From positions 1 through 64,000 of the forward strand of contig JAGSPU010001660.1 in assembly GCA_019321725.1 (NCBI GenBank): DNA of 64,000 nucleotides. The letters run 5' to 3'. The stretch comes from Paulownia fortunei (taxonomy: Eukaryota > Streptophyta > Magnoliopsida > Lamiales > Paulowniaceae). The stretch's first letter is position 1; every line of letters begins with the position of its first letter. The notes beneath the pieces were generated by a model. It saw only the letters and a program-made list of their open reading frames with translations, did not search any database and was not told the DNA's origin. A program made the position numbers and the translations under genes. Below, piece by piece: positions 51,234 to 64,000 of the stretch.

Positions 51234-54200
51234 CTAACCCAACACAGCATTTGGTGGGAAAACCTTCTGAATGAATTCTAGAAAGCGTTCGGAGTAGAAT
51301 GTGGGGTCGACAGCAGAGATTGACACTGAATCGAATTGCATGGACTTATATGCATGTTCGATCTTTTTACTTATGTTGTACTCTTGCAGGATGTCGATAA
51401 TTCCCAAATATAAAACAACATCATACACCTCCTGAAACATCTCTGTATCATCATCTTCGGGAATATGCTCCGCTCTTGCTGGCATATTCACTCCAAGCTG
51501 GATTTGGAGTCTGTTAAGTGAAACCAAATTACATAGTGTGACAAAGAAATGATGCATGACAGGACATTGGTTCAATCTTCTCCAAAAATAAAAGGCTTGC
51601 ATAAAGTCATTATCTAAACGGAAACTATTTTTCGTGATTTCAAAAGTTTGACCGATGCTTCATACATTAGAGAAAATGTTCGTTCTTCAATCTTTCGCTA
51701 TTTAATCAGTCCACGGAAATTGAACTTCTGGCAACATGGTGCCCAAGTGTTTAGCTTGTATGAGATTATTGAGGGCATTCTGTCACTTTTTAAGACTGGA
51801 TGTATTTTGAAGGAGATCAATTTGAGGGCTATAGTTCTAATTCCCAAAGTTGAAAATTCTACCATGGTTTGAGATTACTGACCTATCTCTATATGCAACT
51901 CCATTTAGAAGTGCATCTCTAAGATCATGGTAAAGGGAGAAAATATCTCACAACATTCTTCTAGCTCGGGAACTTTTAAGGAACTCCACCTATTGGACCT
52001 CAATGTGTGCAGTGAAAGTGGATCTTGAAAAGACATGATACGATACAATAGGATCTCATCTTGGGGATCCTCACATGTATTATTTTCCCCACTCATGTCA
52101 TTAAGTGAGTTTGAGGAAGTGTCCTACGTATCTTAATGGACCTTTATATAATCGACTTTGCCCAACAAATTTTGATTTAATGATGAGATTGCAGATCAAA
52201 GATAAAATACTAAATTATTAAGTTACAATATATTACCTAGCTGTACCAGGAAGGAGAAGATCCACTTCCTTGTCCCCAGTTGAAGATGATGCTCGCAATC
52301 GGCTGCCTCTAATATGTGGTCCCACAACCACACTATTGTCATCAGCACCAAGAGGGACCAAAACAAGGCCTTGTGGAGATATTTCATCCTCCATAGACTC
52401 TGAAGTTTTAAGTCAGCAATTGAAAGTAAGAACCCAGTTATTAACAGAAATTTGGAAAGGTAAAACTGATATTGTGTGTTTGGTAGGGCATAGTGCTAGG
52501 ACATCAAATGTTACCACTCATCAATCACTGATGTAAGGTTTAAGTATGGTACCGACGCACTGTGTTATAATCTTGGAAACTAGATTGTGAACAGAATATG
52601 CGCCGGAACTATCATCCTTTTTTCTTCTCTTTTTTTTTTAATTTCTTTTTAGCTGCTAGCTTTCCTATACACGACATATCTACAAATTTCCATGTGAATT
52701 TTTATTAAAACAGCAACAACCAGCAAATTAAATTCTAAACACACTGTCAATGTCAAGCTCTAGACAAAGCTCAGAAGACTAATTGTAAATGCCAAACTTA
52801 CCTTCTTCAGCAACAATCCCCAATCCATCCACTGACATGCGCTGACTATAAGACATTAGAGAGCGTAGGTGTTGTGGTGCTCGGTAATGAACACCTAGCA
52901 AGAGGCTGTAATCCATTATGTTCTCCGATTCCAAGAATTTGCTATCTATTTCAATCTGCCTGCATATAGATGAACCAACGAGCAGCATAAGTGTTTAAAA
53001 AAACTACTTGAAACTTGAAACCGAAGTATCTTAAAATATCCTTTTCAGAATTCACAAAGCATAGACTCGTAATTACAACTTCAGCTAAAAGTGGGGGACA
53101 CAAAAAGAAAAAACCAAATACAAGTAATACATCATGTAAAATGAAAACTTTGGATTTTGAATCTCCAAACCAAGATTTTGGAGCCTTCGAAAAGAGGTTT
53201 AATAAAATGATCATTTTTCCCATAGGACCATAACAGTTGAGTTAGTTTCCTCTGATAGACTCAATACAATTACTAACAAGCCAGGACAGTTGAAATTGAG
53301 ATCAAAATAAATCTCCCCTTTAACTGGATCGTGAGGTTGTTTGCTTGGGAAAAATGTTACTCCAGGAAGAAATTAATTGGGACCTACATACTAAATTCTT
53401 GGTGATGGCAAGTTAATAGAAAAGCAGAATTAGCACATGAAATTCTTTCAAATTTTCAGGAAAAATGTAGTCGTGGATCTCACCACTAAGTGATCACTAC
53501 AAAGTCAGATATCTCATTGGGTGATATCAAAGACAGACTTCCATAATAACAAAAAAAGAAGGCTAGCAACTTTAACCAATAATAAGCGAGTGACAGTCAT
53601 TGCATATTTTTAGCATGGAAACAAAGGAAAACAAAAAGAGGAAATGAAAAAAGAGATAAAGTTAAGGCAACAAAGAAAGCAAATCATGATTAATCCCCAC
53701 TTACTGTAGGAGGGCATCTCGCCAAGATGGTTCCAAATAAAAGCAGTAGTTTAAATCCAGATCCTTAAGTATTGTATTCTCGTCGATTTCAAACTTGTCA
53801 GCAGAACGTCCCAATGAAGAACCTTTCAGATCAAATCTTCGATGGATTCTTAACTCCGTGCAGAACATATTTCCCATTACTACAAATCGGAACTGCAAAG
53901 CAGTAAGGGATGCCTTAAAGTTAGCCTACTGTTGAAACAGAAAAAGTAAGTTGATCATACAAGCAAACACAAAGAAATAATTTCCTGAGACAGGTTTTCC
54001 TGAAGAAAAAATCTGTAGATCGAATCACTTTGAAAATCAGGTGCACAGTGGAAGCAAATTAGTTTAGCTGTCCTCAGTTTACTTGACAATCAATTTATCA
54101 AAGAATGTCAACTTGAGATGGGATAAGGAATTAGAGACATAGAAAATTGCCTCTCTTAATTCCAAACTATGCCTCACCTTTATTAAACTAAAAAAAAACC

Positions 54201-57200
54201 CGTGCTCAAAATTTTTTAATTTGATTTTGAGAGTTTGCCAATGTCATAAATGTAGGTTGCCCCTCACCTTGGGAAATTAAAATCCATATCATGTTGGTGA
54301 CCTAGACAAACATCTTGGAAGCTTCACAGCTTAGGTGGATGCCATGGAGTAATTGAGAATGAAATTTGACTTCATTTCAAGTGAAGCGCAGAAAGAGAGA
54401 ATTGGATTGTATGATCAACAAGTACAGCAGTTTGAGTTTAAGCATATTAGAGGTGTTGGGACATCTGATTAACTTGGAGCTGTTAAAATTTTTGAGTACT
54501 TCTGACTAAATCATACAGTAGTTGATATTAACAGAAATTAAGATATGTCATAATGGAGAATCTGTTAAGCACAGCAAAGTGAAATTTTGAGTTACCATGC
54601 CCATTACCTTTTGCCCACTAGAAGGTTTAATCCTGTGAAGACCAAAAAATTTAGTTACAAGAGTGTTGTCATATCTGCGCACATGATGATGATAGTTTGG
54701 GAGCATCCGCAGCAGAACCTATATGTGAGATCATTGGTCATAGTAAATCTAGCAACATGAATCCTACTATGCTGAAATATGAATTACAGTGAACCTAAAT
54801 AGCTTATATAAGAGGAGGCCACATAATTTGACTTAATGCATAACAAAAGTATATCACAAGTAAGAGTAATATCTATAGCTCCAACTCAAACTTGTGCAAC
54901 TTGAGGTATTTGGTGAAGCACTTGAAAGGTAACAGAAGAAAATTGCTAATATACAGTATTATTTCTTGAAAGTGGTAGACTGAGGCATCACAATTAAAAA
55001 GGATCTTCTCTCCTGATATCAATCATAGACCTTAAAGCCCATTTTTCTTGGATGGTGACAGCTGACTCTTTATTTACCAATTTGAGGTTTGATACCTTTT
55101 TCTCCATTCTTTACTTCCCAAATAAGTTGGTTAGTCTGTTTATACTGGTGCACTTTTTGTTGGAATTATAGAACAGTAATTCCAGTGTCAAGTCAATCTT
55201 GACCCCCTTTCTCATCATCCTTATGAGGCACTGCCTCAAAAGCTGATGCTAGTTCAGGTAGATTCTGGGGTTTTGATCATATTCAGTTTTCACAACCAGT
55301 GTTCTACAGGAAGTTTTTTCATACTGTCCTGACTTTTGGCCGATTAATATTGGTTTTCAACATATGCAAGCGGAAACATTTTTCTTCATCAAGGCACTAA
55401 CAAATGGTGTTATGCACCTCAGTTATTAGGTTGAGCATCCTGAATGAACTAGAGTGATGATGGCATTCAAATAGAAGAAGTAAATTCAACAAAGATTGTG
55501 ATCATTATTATATTCATATTTAGCAATGCCTGAAGGACTTGTACAACTTCTCACTGTCTTTCTTCATCCTTTTACTACCTTTTTTCTTGTTCATCTTGTT
55601 TCTGAAACAAACAAATATTAAGTCTTCTGGTTCTCCTTCTCCTCTTTCCTTTCTCCATATTACTCAGGAAATTCATACCCTAGTACCAAGAAGGTATAAA
55701 TTACTAAAAATTCCCCTAGTCTTCTCCAGTAACCAGGAACCAGTTTCATAAATTTCCTCCTAAATATTCTACATCCTCATTTCTATTACATTTCTCTGTT
55801 TACTAGTTTCATTTGGTGAAAATTATTGTTTTTACATATCTTTCATATTTCAAAGCTTCATTGCTTCCCTCCACCAATCAACCCCCCACTGCACCAAAAA
55901 ATAAATTAAAAGTTGAAAAAAACAGTTGCATGTGTAGCATTCGGACAATGGTTCCCAACAGAAGTTAAGCAACAAGGAACTCAAAGCAAGACAATAAGAG
56001 AATTTCAGATATAGAGAATGAACCTTAACTTCGGATTTTCGCAATGTTTTGATCATAAAACGATCATCTTGAGACAGGAAAAATACACTGCCACTCTTCC
56101 CTGGAGATGAAAGTTCTCTTAGGGCATCATTTCCACATATTGACATCATGTAGTCGGCAGCATCAATCTTAAACATCTCTCTCAGATTCCTATAAGTTTA
56201 AACAACACTTGATGGTTAGGATGGAAACCAAATTAAAAAAAAAAAGTCAACTGTAAGCCAGGACAAGATTCATAGTTTTGTGAGGCTGGAGTCACAAGGA
56301 TGCATGAAAAGAACAGCATGGATGATAAGGCAAAAGAGTGCTTAAACAGTGTGCTGATCACATGATAACAATATTGATAAAACTTGCGTTAGTTTCCCTC
56401 TGTTAAAGCAAATGCATACCTAGATGTTTTAGACAGGGCATGGATAAGTCATCAGAGCACTAAAAGAATGAGATACAACTATGACTGTTTAGATATTTCC
56501 GTTCAAGCAAGATATACACCTAATTCAATTGCCCAAAATAAGAAACCACATGAGGGTACCAAAGATAGGAAGAAAAACAGCATGGAAACTGACAAATACT
56601 TGTGTGTGAAAATTTGAAAGCATAAAGAAGTGCCATAAAAAACTTTGAAGACTTTGCATATCTCTCAATTTTTTGTAACAGACAATAGGCATCCAGTGGC
56701 AGACAAAAATGCACAGGAAATTGCTACTGATGGAAAGGATGCTCCACAACAGACCTGAAAACCATTGGGCAATAATCTTTCCACTTGAAATCCTCAGACT
56801 GATGAGGAGGTGTCAGTTGTGATCCCTCCTTAGGAAAGGTCATCCAAAAGCTGGCACGAGGACCAAAATCAGTCGCCCTGACTTCTCGCCTTTGTATGGG
56901 AGTAATTTTCCCCACAGTATATCTGGTCATATTCTGATAGCTCTTTAGCATGGATTTATAATAGAGGCAATGAAAGGGTTAAAAAGGGAAATAGTCAAGT
57001 ATGACCTAAAATGATATTTATTCTACTTGAATGAGCCAATATACAGCCTTCAAAAATCAGTTATATTCAACAAATGACACCTGAATAACTCAGAGTCATG
57101 AGAACAAGCCTATCAACCAAACTGCATAGGCCCGACAATGCAGGAACCTATGCACACATAGATTAAAAAAATGTTGAACAACCGAGCTAGAGAAACTTTA

Positions 57201-59751
57201 GAAACAAGGACATGTGGTGCATGCTACATTCATGCCAACTTAAAATCCTGGATAACATTTTCCCTAGTATCTTGCGTTCTGTCTATGTGTTACAGTTAAT
57301 ATGTCTTTATCAATGCAGGTTTGTTGACACTTGTGACCTGCCATTTTTACATACCTATGTTATTAAACATTTCTCAGATCTCCACCTCTTCCTCTTGATT
57401 TTGTTTATTTAAGCAGGTAATTCTTCTTAGCCAAAAAGTTATAAAGATCCTGGCTATCACAAATCCAATAAACCTTGGCCAGTGGCATGCCTTATCAGCC
57501 CTTGGGCATTAATATGCAATATCAGCCTGGTCATATCCTAAGCTTAATTCCAGTGGATGCAAATTGAATCTTCTAATATGGCATCAGAATTGAGCTTGAG
57601 AAATATTTTGAGCTAGTCTTCTTAATTCCATTTCTTCAGTTAGAAAACTTCTCCCCTTTCTTAATAAAACTGGTATCCTTTGTCCTCAGTTGTGATATAG
57701 TAGCATCTCTTCCTACCTCTCCACATGCAAGTGAAAATTACACGTGATGAGTATAGGGTTAATAATGCTATTTATAATTGCACATCGTGTTAAATCTTCC
57801 TTCAAGGATTAGAAATCAACTTTAAAATTACACACAAAAAAGTGATAGAGCCTGTGTCTAAGGATTAGTAATCTAGATAATAATCAAACATGATGGAGTA
57901 TTAAAGCCTGTTTCTAAGGATTAGTAGTCGATTTCAGAATTACAAGTGATGGAGTGTTAGAGCTTGTTTCTTGATCACTCATCATTCCATGTGTGGATGC
58001 AGTTGTGAATGATCAAAAAGAAATACAAAACGAAATCAACAAGCCAGCATATAAGACTAACAGGTTCTCGTTTATTTTCCAAATGCCCATAGGTTTTAAC
58101 TTTGGTGATTTAGCAATGGAGACCGGTAAATTTGCAAACGACTATTTGCGGTTTTGAATGCCAAGATAGCTATTCTTCTTTCTGCTATATTCATGCTATA
58201 AAACTGGCTTCCCATGGAAAGGAAAAAAGGGATACCGATTTAATTAGATAGGAGTAGCAAAGGCATATTCTAACCTGAAAAATTATAATAGTCGTGCTAA
58301 ATAATCACAAATGTATAAAGGGAAAAAATTCGAAAGAAACACTGAAACAACTCTTGATTACTGGAATAAAAATGATCTGCTCAGAATCTTGAGTAAGATT
58401 TTCACTGAAAAAATACTATGAATTCAATGGATGTGGCACACATTTGTAGGGAAATAGGAAATTAATAATTATTCGCACCTGATTCCAAGCTGCAAACTTA
58501 GCATCAAATCGTAACTCCTGTGGCCTTTGATAATTTGTTCCCCTGGCCTCTTTATCTCTCTCGCAAGTCTCTTTTGTCGCCTTTTTGCTCTTCTAGATGA
58601 TGGAGAAAATCGATTGCTTAATACAAGCTCACTGATTAGTACCCCTTGCATGTACTCTCTTTCCAGGATTGGATGATTCATCTCATCCTCATTATCTCCA
58701 CCTTCAAAAACAGTGTCAGACACACTCGATGATCTAGCATGCCCTAAAACTTTCTCAATGGATACCTCAAGACTCCAACGTCTTTCCAGTGAAACATTCG
58801 TGGTGCGAGAATGTTCCAGATTTAATAGGCTTCCCTTAGAGAGCTTATCAGTTGAATTCCGGACAGAAACTTGGTTCCGACCCACCTTAACATCTCCCAT
58901 ATCTACTGACGTTGCATGATGAATATGGGAAACCTGATTCTGTTTTCTAAAATCAGGCAGCAGTCCTTGTTTCCTCAAAGCAGTAAGGTACAATTGTTGA
59001 CCAGCCGGAAGCCTGCTGCCTTTTGGATAGAATGTACCTTTTCCATCCTTCAGGCCTCGGGTCCAAGTTCCAACATAGCAACCACCATCAGTCCATGTGT
59101 ATACTCCAAAGCCATGCATCATACCGTTTAACCAGCTTCCTTCAAACGAATCATCGTTGATCCAAGTAAGAGTTCCCTTACCAGACATTTTACCCCCTTT
59201 CATATTTCCCAAATACACATTTCCATTAGCCCATATGTACTTACCAGGTCCTTCTGGGGCTCCCTGAATCCATGATCCTTCAAATACATCTCCATTCGGA
59301 AAATTTTGATACCCCAAACCATGCTTTAGATTCAACCGCCACCGGCCCTTGTAGGTCATATTGTCAGGTCTGGTATACGTTCCTGTGCCATGCATATAAC
59401 CACCTGAAAACTCACCCTCATAAAGAGCACCAGATGGCCATTGAAGTTTTCCATATCCATGCCTCATCCCGCATCTCCACTCACCCTCATATTTGCAACC
59501 ATCTGACCAGACATAGTCCCCAGAACCCTCGGTACATTGCCCAGCAGGGACCCAGAATAAGATTCCCCATTGGGCAGTAAGATCTCTCCAGCTCTGAAGC
59601 CGTTGGTCTCGGAAGAAGTATGAGAAACCTCTCCATTTAATTCACTTAAGCGGCTTTTATCATTAGATACTATGGAATCAAGAGATTTTGTCCTACCAGA
59701 TAAAGAGAGTGCTCTTTCAACATTATTAACAATGGCCACAGGGCCAGACAT
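51234..59751 (-). CDS. PIP5K9-like: MORN-repeat phosphatidylinositol-4-phosphate 5-kinase, PIP5K9 type, one frame break
   Basis: Eight coding exons on the minus strand: 59751-58479, 56922-56755, 56189-56024, 54718-54608, 53892-53705, 52959-52802, 52399-52237 and 51510-51234. The expected length is 834 residues. Exon 1 holds about eight MORN repeats (for example [16 protein letters not shown] and [16 protein letters not shown]), then a Ser-rich linker and the basic [17 protein letters not shown]. Exons 2-8 form the PIP kinase domain: [60 protein letters not shown] (ATP-binding Lys), [35 protein letters not shown] and [17 protein letters not shown] (metal-binding Asp). It makes PI(4,5)P2 at membranes. 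The kinase text fits Arabidopsis PIP5K9 better than the PIP5K7/8 group as I recall them. One base is missing at about 59528-59534 (GNVP to EGSGDYVW); restoring it brings exon 1 into phase. Intron 7 holds a LINE fragment and intron 1 a 56-bp triplicate. Confidence 0.92.
51648..52060 (+). mobile_element. Decayed LINE (non-LTR) reverse-transcriptase fragment in a PIP5K9 intron
   Basis: The plus strand, antisense to PIP5K9, reads [20 protein letters not shown] then KVENSTMV, a stop, DY, a stop, PISICNSI, a stop, KCISKIM. This matches the plant LINE text preceding and including the DYRPIS..CN..YKCISKI block. After a frame change comes [13 protein letters not shown] and then AVKVDLEKT, stop, YD, which is reverse-transcriptase motif A. 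At least three stops and one frame change are present, and the stretch expected between the two blocks looks deleted. The catalytic YADD box, endonuclease and poly-A tail were not seen. It is dead and fills most of intron 7 (51511-52236). Confidence 0.8.
57804..57971. repeat. Three-copy 56-bp tandem repeat in PIP5K9 intron 1
   Basis: Units start at 57804, 57860 and 57916, each with AAGGATTAG and each ending in a CTGTNTCT or TTGTTTCT-like segment. The period is exactly 56 although the copies differ at many positions, so it is an old tandem array. Confidence 0.8.
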
Positions 59752-60990
59752 GCATAATGCTAAAGAGTTTTCAGTTACAAACTAGACTGATGGAAAGCAC
59801 CTGGAGTGTTCTTATGAGCTCTTGATAAAGGCATTCAGTACAGAACAACTTCTGGAATTCCTCACCGTCATACCTTAGAAAGGAGAAATATGATTATTAA
59901 ACGTGAACAATGTCATTCAGGATAGACATCAATAGATTTCATAACCTACAACAAAGTCATGTTTTTTTTCTAAAGATGGATTGGCATTCCCTACAAATAA
60001 AGCAACTTTATCACACAAACTCATCTAAAAGGTTAATATAGTCTAAATAGAAAAGAGACTGGAGGAGTATAGAGGACTACAAGAACCTAAGAGGAATTAC
60101 AAAAGAAAGAAACAGATCCCACTCTTCAAAATGCTGAGAACAGTCAGTTTTTTTCAATTAATTTATCTCAGTTCTGAGTGTATCAGAATGTTAAGGAGAA
60201 ATTTAAAAAAAAAAAAAACGATCCTCATTTACATACTTGATCTTGCAACGCTTATTGGATATCAAAGAATCCAATTTAAACCAATTTACATTCAACTGGA
60301 TAAATTGCACATCTAATCTCTTGGAAACTTCCATTAACAGCATCTCAAAACTCCTATTGAACAGTGACCATATCATATTTATATTCTCCAAGTTGAAATA
60401 CCAAAACAAAGAACAGCCAAATTAGAACAATAACAAGAAAGAAACAAAGTATTAAAACCAGAAACCCAAAAATCATACTAGTTTTACAGTGGTATTTTTC
60501 ACTTGCTAGGCTCAAACTTCTTTTCCTCCTCCCTGCAAAGTTTCAGCGGACAGAACAATGTCAGAATAATTCTTTTGCTAGGCTTGATATGTTGACCTCC
60601 ATATACCAAGCAACAAAAGAATAGAGAAAAAAATTAAAAAAAAAAAAACTCCTGAATTTTGATTTTAAAACAGAACAAACTAGTGAACTTTCCAAGATTC
60701 TAGTACATGGCATGAAGAAAAAAAAAAAAAGGGTACCTTCATTGCAGAGGAAATAAGAAGAAAGAGACAAGGTCAAAATGGGAGGACAAGAAGGATTAGG
60801 AGAAGAAAAGAGGTGCAGTGATTCTTTTCTTCCTCTTCTTTTTCTTTATTCAGTTAATTTCAGTTGAGCTTTTTGATGGTTTCGATTCTGCTAAAAGGGC
60901 AGAAGAAAATCTAGAACGGATCGAATCCCAAGAAATACAAGGAACTGGAGTAACTTAGCACTGCAAAGTCCCCTGTGGACAGTATAATAA
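59752..60990 (-). other. Likely 5' leader and promoter region of the PIP5K9-like gene
   Basis: No coding frame of substance. A leader intron is possible, since an acceptor-like CTCTTTAG lies just before the ATG on the minus strand, but the donor cannot be fixed. The region has several A runs (about 60207-60219, 60637-60648 and 60718-60730). Confidence 0.35.
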
Positions 60991-60999
60991 CATAAATAT

Positions 61000-63900
61000 C
61001 TTATCACAAGAACTGATTATAATATCCGTATATAAGAGTATTATTATGTTTTTGTTGAATGGACAATATATGGTCTATGGAGTCGCTGTCAAATTGTGAA
61101 GTTGTGACGTACCAATAACACTTTTTGGTCCCTATGAAATTGAGGCTATAGTGTGTGCTTTGGGGTGGGGGTGGTGGAGGGGTTGGATTTTAAAAAGTAG
61201 AGAGAGATCACTAGTGTAGCAATCCCAATTCCTTATACTCAACGGCATTAAGTTCTAGGTGCTGTGAATTTGAATTAAGGCACAATTTTTCATAGAGAAC
61301 ATACTCTTCATCACAACTTCACAAAACGTCAAATAGATTGAAATCGTATGCACAAAAGTGATTAATTCACCAATTTTTATCATGAATAAATTTGAATCAC
61401 AATCTTTTTATATAATATAATAAAATGGATAAGTTAGATAAAAATCTAATGTAAATGCATAGTGCATAATACTTCATTCTCAAATTTTTAGCAATATTTT
61501 TTTTTTCTAGATGTCAATTCAAACTCAAATGGGAGACTCGATCTATATGAAAGTATTTATTGCATACAAAAGAAAACCTCAAGAATTGGAGCCATGCCTT
61601 TACGTGGCTTTACCAGTGGGGGCCTTAATATTGTTAGGCAAAGAAACATAAAACAAAATAAATGAAGGACCTTGTAGTGACAAAGCTAAACATTGAGAGT
61701 AGAGGGGGCAAATAACAAGTTGCAAATGTGGATTACAACTTCAAAAAAATTTGACCGAGTAGGGTAGGACAAAACAAGTCTTTCATTGAAATCTAGCAAA
61801 GTTAATATGTATTTATTGCAGACTAAGTCCTCCTCCGACTATGCAAGTGGGGTTTAGTCCCAACTCTACTTCACATAACTATAATTAATATATGCACTCT
61901 GCTATAATTATTTATTTCAAACAATATAATATTATCTCCATCAAGAATTGAATATTTAAATGGTGTTGAATACCAATCAATTTAATTGTTTTCATAAATG
62001 CAATATTGAATAATTTAGTATTTTTACAAAAAAATATATATATTTTAGTATTCTCATAATAAACAACACAATAAGAACTACGATTTGAAACTTAAAAAGT
62101 TATTTAGGACCAAAATGATCAAAAAATCAACACACTAAATTAAATAAAAATTTAGAAAATTTAAATTTGTACTGTAGTAAACTTGTTTTTGCATTCAATC
62201 ATAAACAAAGAGGTAATGTAATATCATTAGTTCATTTTTCATGCATTAAAGTTTTTCGAGAGATACTCTAATCTCTCAATATTTATTCACATGCTCTCAT
62301 ATATAAAATATTAATTTATTAAATTCATTCAAGTAATTTCTTGTAAAAATGAGGGAAGATGAGAAAAAGTGAAGAACTAAATGACAATACACAGTAGTAT
62401 CACTTGATAATTTTGGACAATTTTTGCAATTTACTTAACAAGTGACGTGGTTATTTTGACTAAGTTCAAATTGTTGAATATTTCTAGGGGTAGGGGTAGG
62501 GGTAGGGGCCAAGCCAACTAGGCTGCAGGGAACTTTTAAGGCGCGTTTTTCTTTGTTTTGCCTTAATGGTATTCACAAATCAGATAACGTCACTTCCGAT
62601 CGCCTGTTTCGCACTCCACCAACCCACTGTGCAACCTGGAACACTTTGTCTACGGGCGTTCCTGATAGTGATGTATGGGCCCGTCTCCGAATAAAACTTC
62701 TTGCTTGTCTAAAATCTTTAAGACTTTTTCATCCTTTTGGGCCACTTAATAAACTAGTTGTTGCAATTCGTCGCTGTAAAAGAACAAAATAGTTGTTATT
62801 CGGAGCCTTGATTTTTTTAATAAAAATATCAAAATCAGTATTAATTTAATCGGATTAAAAAATGAGCTAAATTTGTAAACGCAATTTTATTTATTCAAAC
62901 TTTAGTTTCGATTTTAAATTATATTGAATATAATCAAATTGTGATTATTTTGACTAAAATAATTTGTAAAAGTATTTCCTTCAAATTAAGAATATTTTAA
63001 TTTTTCAGTTGGCAAAACACAAAAGTTATTCATTTGGATAGTTGATATGGGCATTTGTTAGTTGTTAAAAAATACGGTCATATCAAATGTGTGGGTATTA
63101 ATCTACTATAATAGTATTTTCTTTATATTAAATGTAGTCTGTTTTGTTAAATAATTATTAATTATATTTAATTAGTATCTGTTGAATGATGTATCAATTG
63201 CTATAAGCAGAAGAAATAGGGTATTTGTTTATCCTTAGTTAGTCTTTTCCAAAATCACTAGATGTTTAAAGTCAAAATACAGTTAATAAGACCTAATGGA
63301 GTGACAGCAAGTTATTCAATTATATATCTAAAAACAATTATATATAAAAAATAATTCACCACTGGAGGTTATTATAAGTTTTACAAAGAATAATATACTC
63401 GCCTTGTCCTAGTAATTATGATATTGTCCCTTAATGAAACTAACCACTACTAGTTTAATTTAAAAAACCCAGCTCAACAGAAATATGATTAAAAAAAAAG
63501 GGAAGTAATTCTGGGCTGTCCTAAAAAACTCTCCAGCCAATGTATATAATATATAATTTGATTCTTAAAAGATAAAAGTAATTAGGTTGTCTACTTGTAC
63601 AAGTGGATAAGTAAATTAGTTACGTTAAAATGAATTAGATAGCTGAATTGTTTCCTGATTGGAAGGCCTATTTTCGTGATTAGAAGTCATGACAACGTAG
63701 CCTAAACAAATGTCCAATTTGCTCGAAAATGGGATACTGATAATTACAATAAAGAGGTCAAAATCAGAGTTCAAAAGTTTACTTTTTGCTGTTATATTAA
63801 AATATTTGGTGAAGGCATTTGATTTGGTGGAAATGTGTTGAAATTCAGCTCAGAGTACGGACGTGAGATCATCATAACTGGGAAATCAACGTTTATGTCC

Positions 63901-64000
63901 CTTGAGAAATTGATAATGACAAAAAGAAAACCTTCTCATTTGTTCTCGTTATCTATTGACTATGCTAAGTTATTTGATTTGCATTAATACTTTTTTTGTG
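61000..64000. other. AT-rich intergenic spacer at the window end
   Basis: Three kilobases without a recognisable gene. A short direct repeat of AGGGGT units lies at about 62487-62508. The open frame at 62553-62792 has no motif or homology I recognise. Confidence 0.5.

Noticed and set aside
62486..62510. Repeated AGGGGT units resembling telomeric DNA
   Set aside because: The plant telomere unit is TTTAGGG. These few units do not match it and look like a short simple repeat.
62553..62792. 79-residue plus-strand frame near the window end
   Set aside because: It has no domain, no clear promoter and no partner exons, and its composition gives no family hint.
1..64000. CRISPR arrays, operons, phage or integrative elements
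   Set aside because: None are present. The window is plant nuclear DNA with spliced genes, and all repeats seen are microsatellites or short tandem duplications.

Overview
This window is nuclear DNA from a flowering plant. The genes have many short introns with GT-AG borders, the spacers are AT-rich and full of microsatellites, and every recognisable product belongs to a plant family. The alpha carbonic anhydrase resembles nectarin-type proteins and the general style fits a core eudicot, possibly an asterid, but the species cannot be named from the sequence alone.

Layout. At 1-75 there may be the end of a coding frame from an upstream gene. At 1028-2019 (+) lies an R2R3-MYB of MYB27 type. 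At 3811-6488 (-) lies a PMR6-like pectate lyase, with a decayed copy of its third exon at about 2410-2545. An AT-rich spacer follows, holding one small candidate secreted-peptide gene (10957-11205, -). The alpha carbonic anhydrase is at 15272-17526 (+) and a CHY-zinc-finger/RING E3 ligase of MIEL1/RZPF34 type at 18330-21053 (-). After about 8 kb of spacer comes a single-exon ZAT5-like C2H2 repressor (29079-29906, +). From 34 kb the window is denser: a small ankyrin-repeat protein (34215-37055, +), a RabC/Rab18 GTPase (38670-41746, -), organellar ribosomal protein S16 (44280-45763, -), divergent from it the spliceosomal SF3A2 (46806-49833, +), and a PIP5K9-type MORN-repeat phosphatidylinositol-4-phosphate 5-kinase (51234-59751, -). 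The last 3 kb look intergenic.

These genes do not form a functional cluster. They are ordinary neighbours: two transcription factors, wall modification, carbon chemistry, ubiquitination, vesicle traffic, organellar translation, splicing and phosphoinositide signalling. I found no new biological system.

The most informative pattern concerns sequence quality. Splicing the genes by hand shows seven places where exactly one base is missing from an otherwise conserved coding frame: MYB twice, the carbonic anhydrase once, the E3 ligase twice, SF3A2 once and PIP5K9 once. All seven are deletions, three lie in homopolymers, and restoring one base at each makes every exon phase and total length work. 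This looks like residual indel error in a long-read assembly rather than five independent pseudogenes. Other notable items are a GC-AG intron in the pectate lyase, a decayed LINE reverse-transcriptase fragment filling most of a PIP5K9 intron, a three-copy 56-bp repeat in another PIP5K9 intron, and a (GA)16 tract touching the RPS16 start codon.
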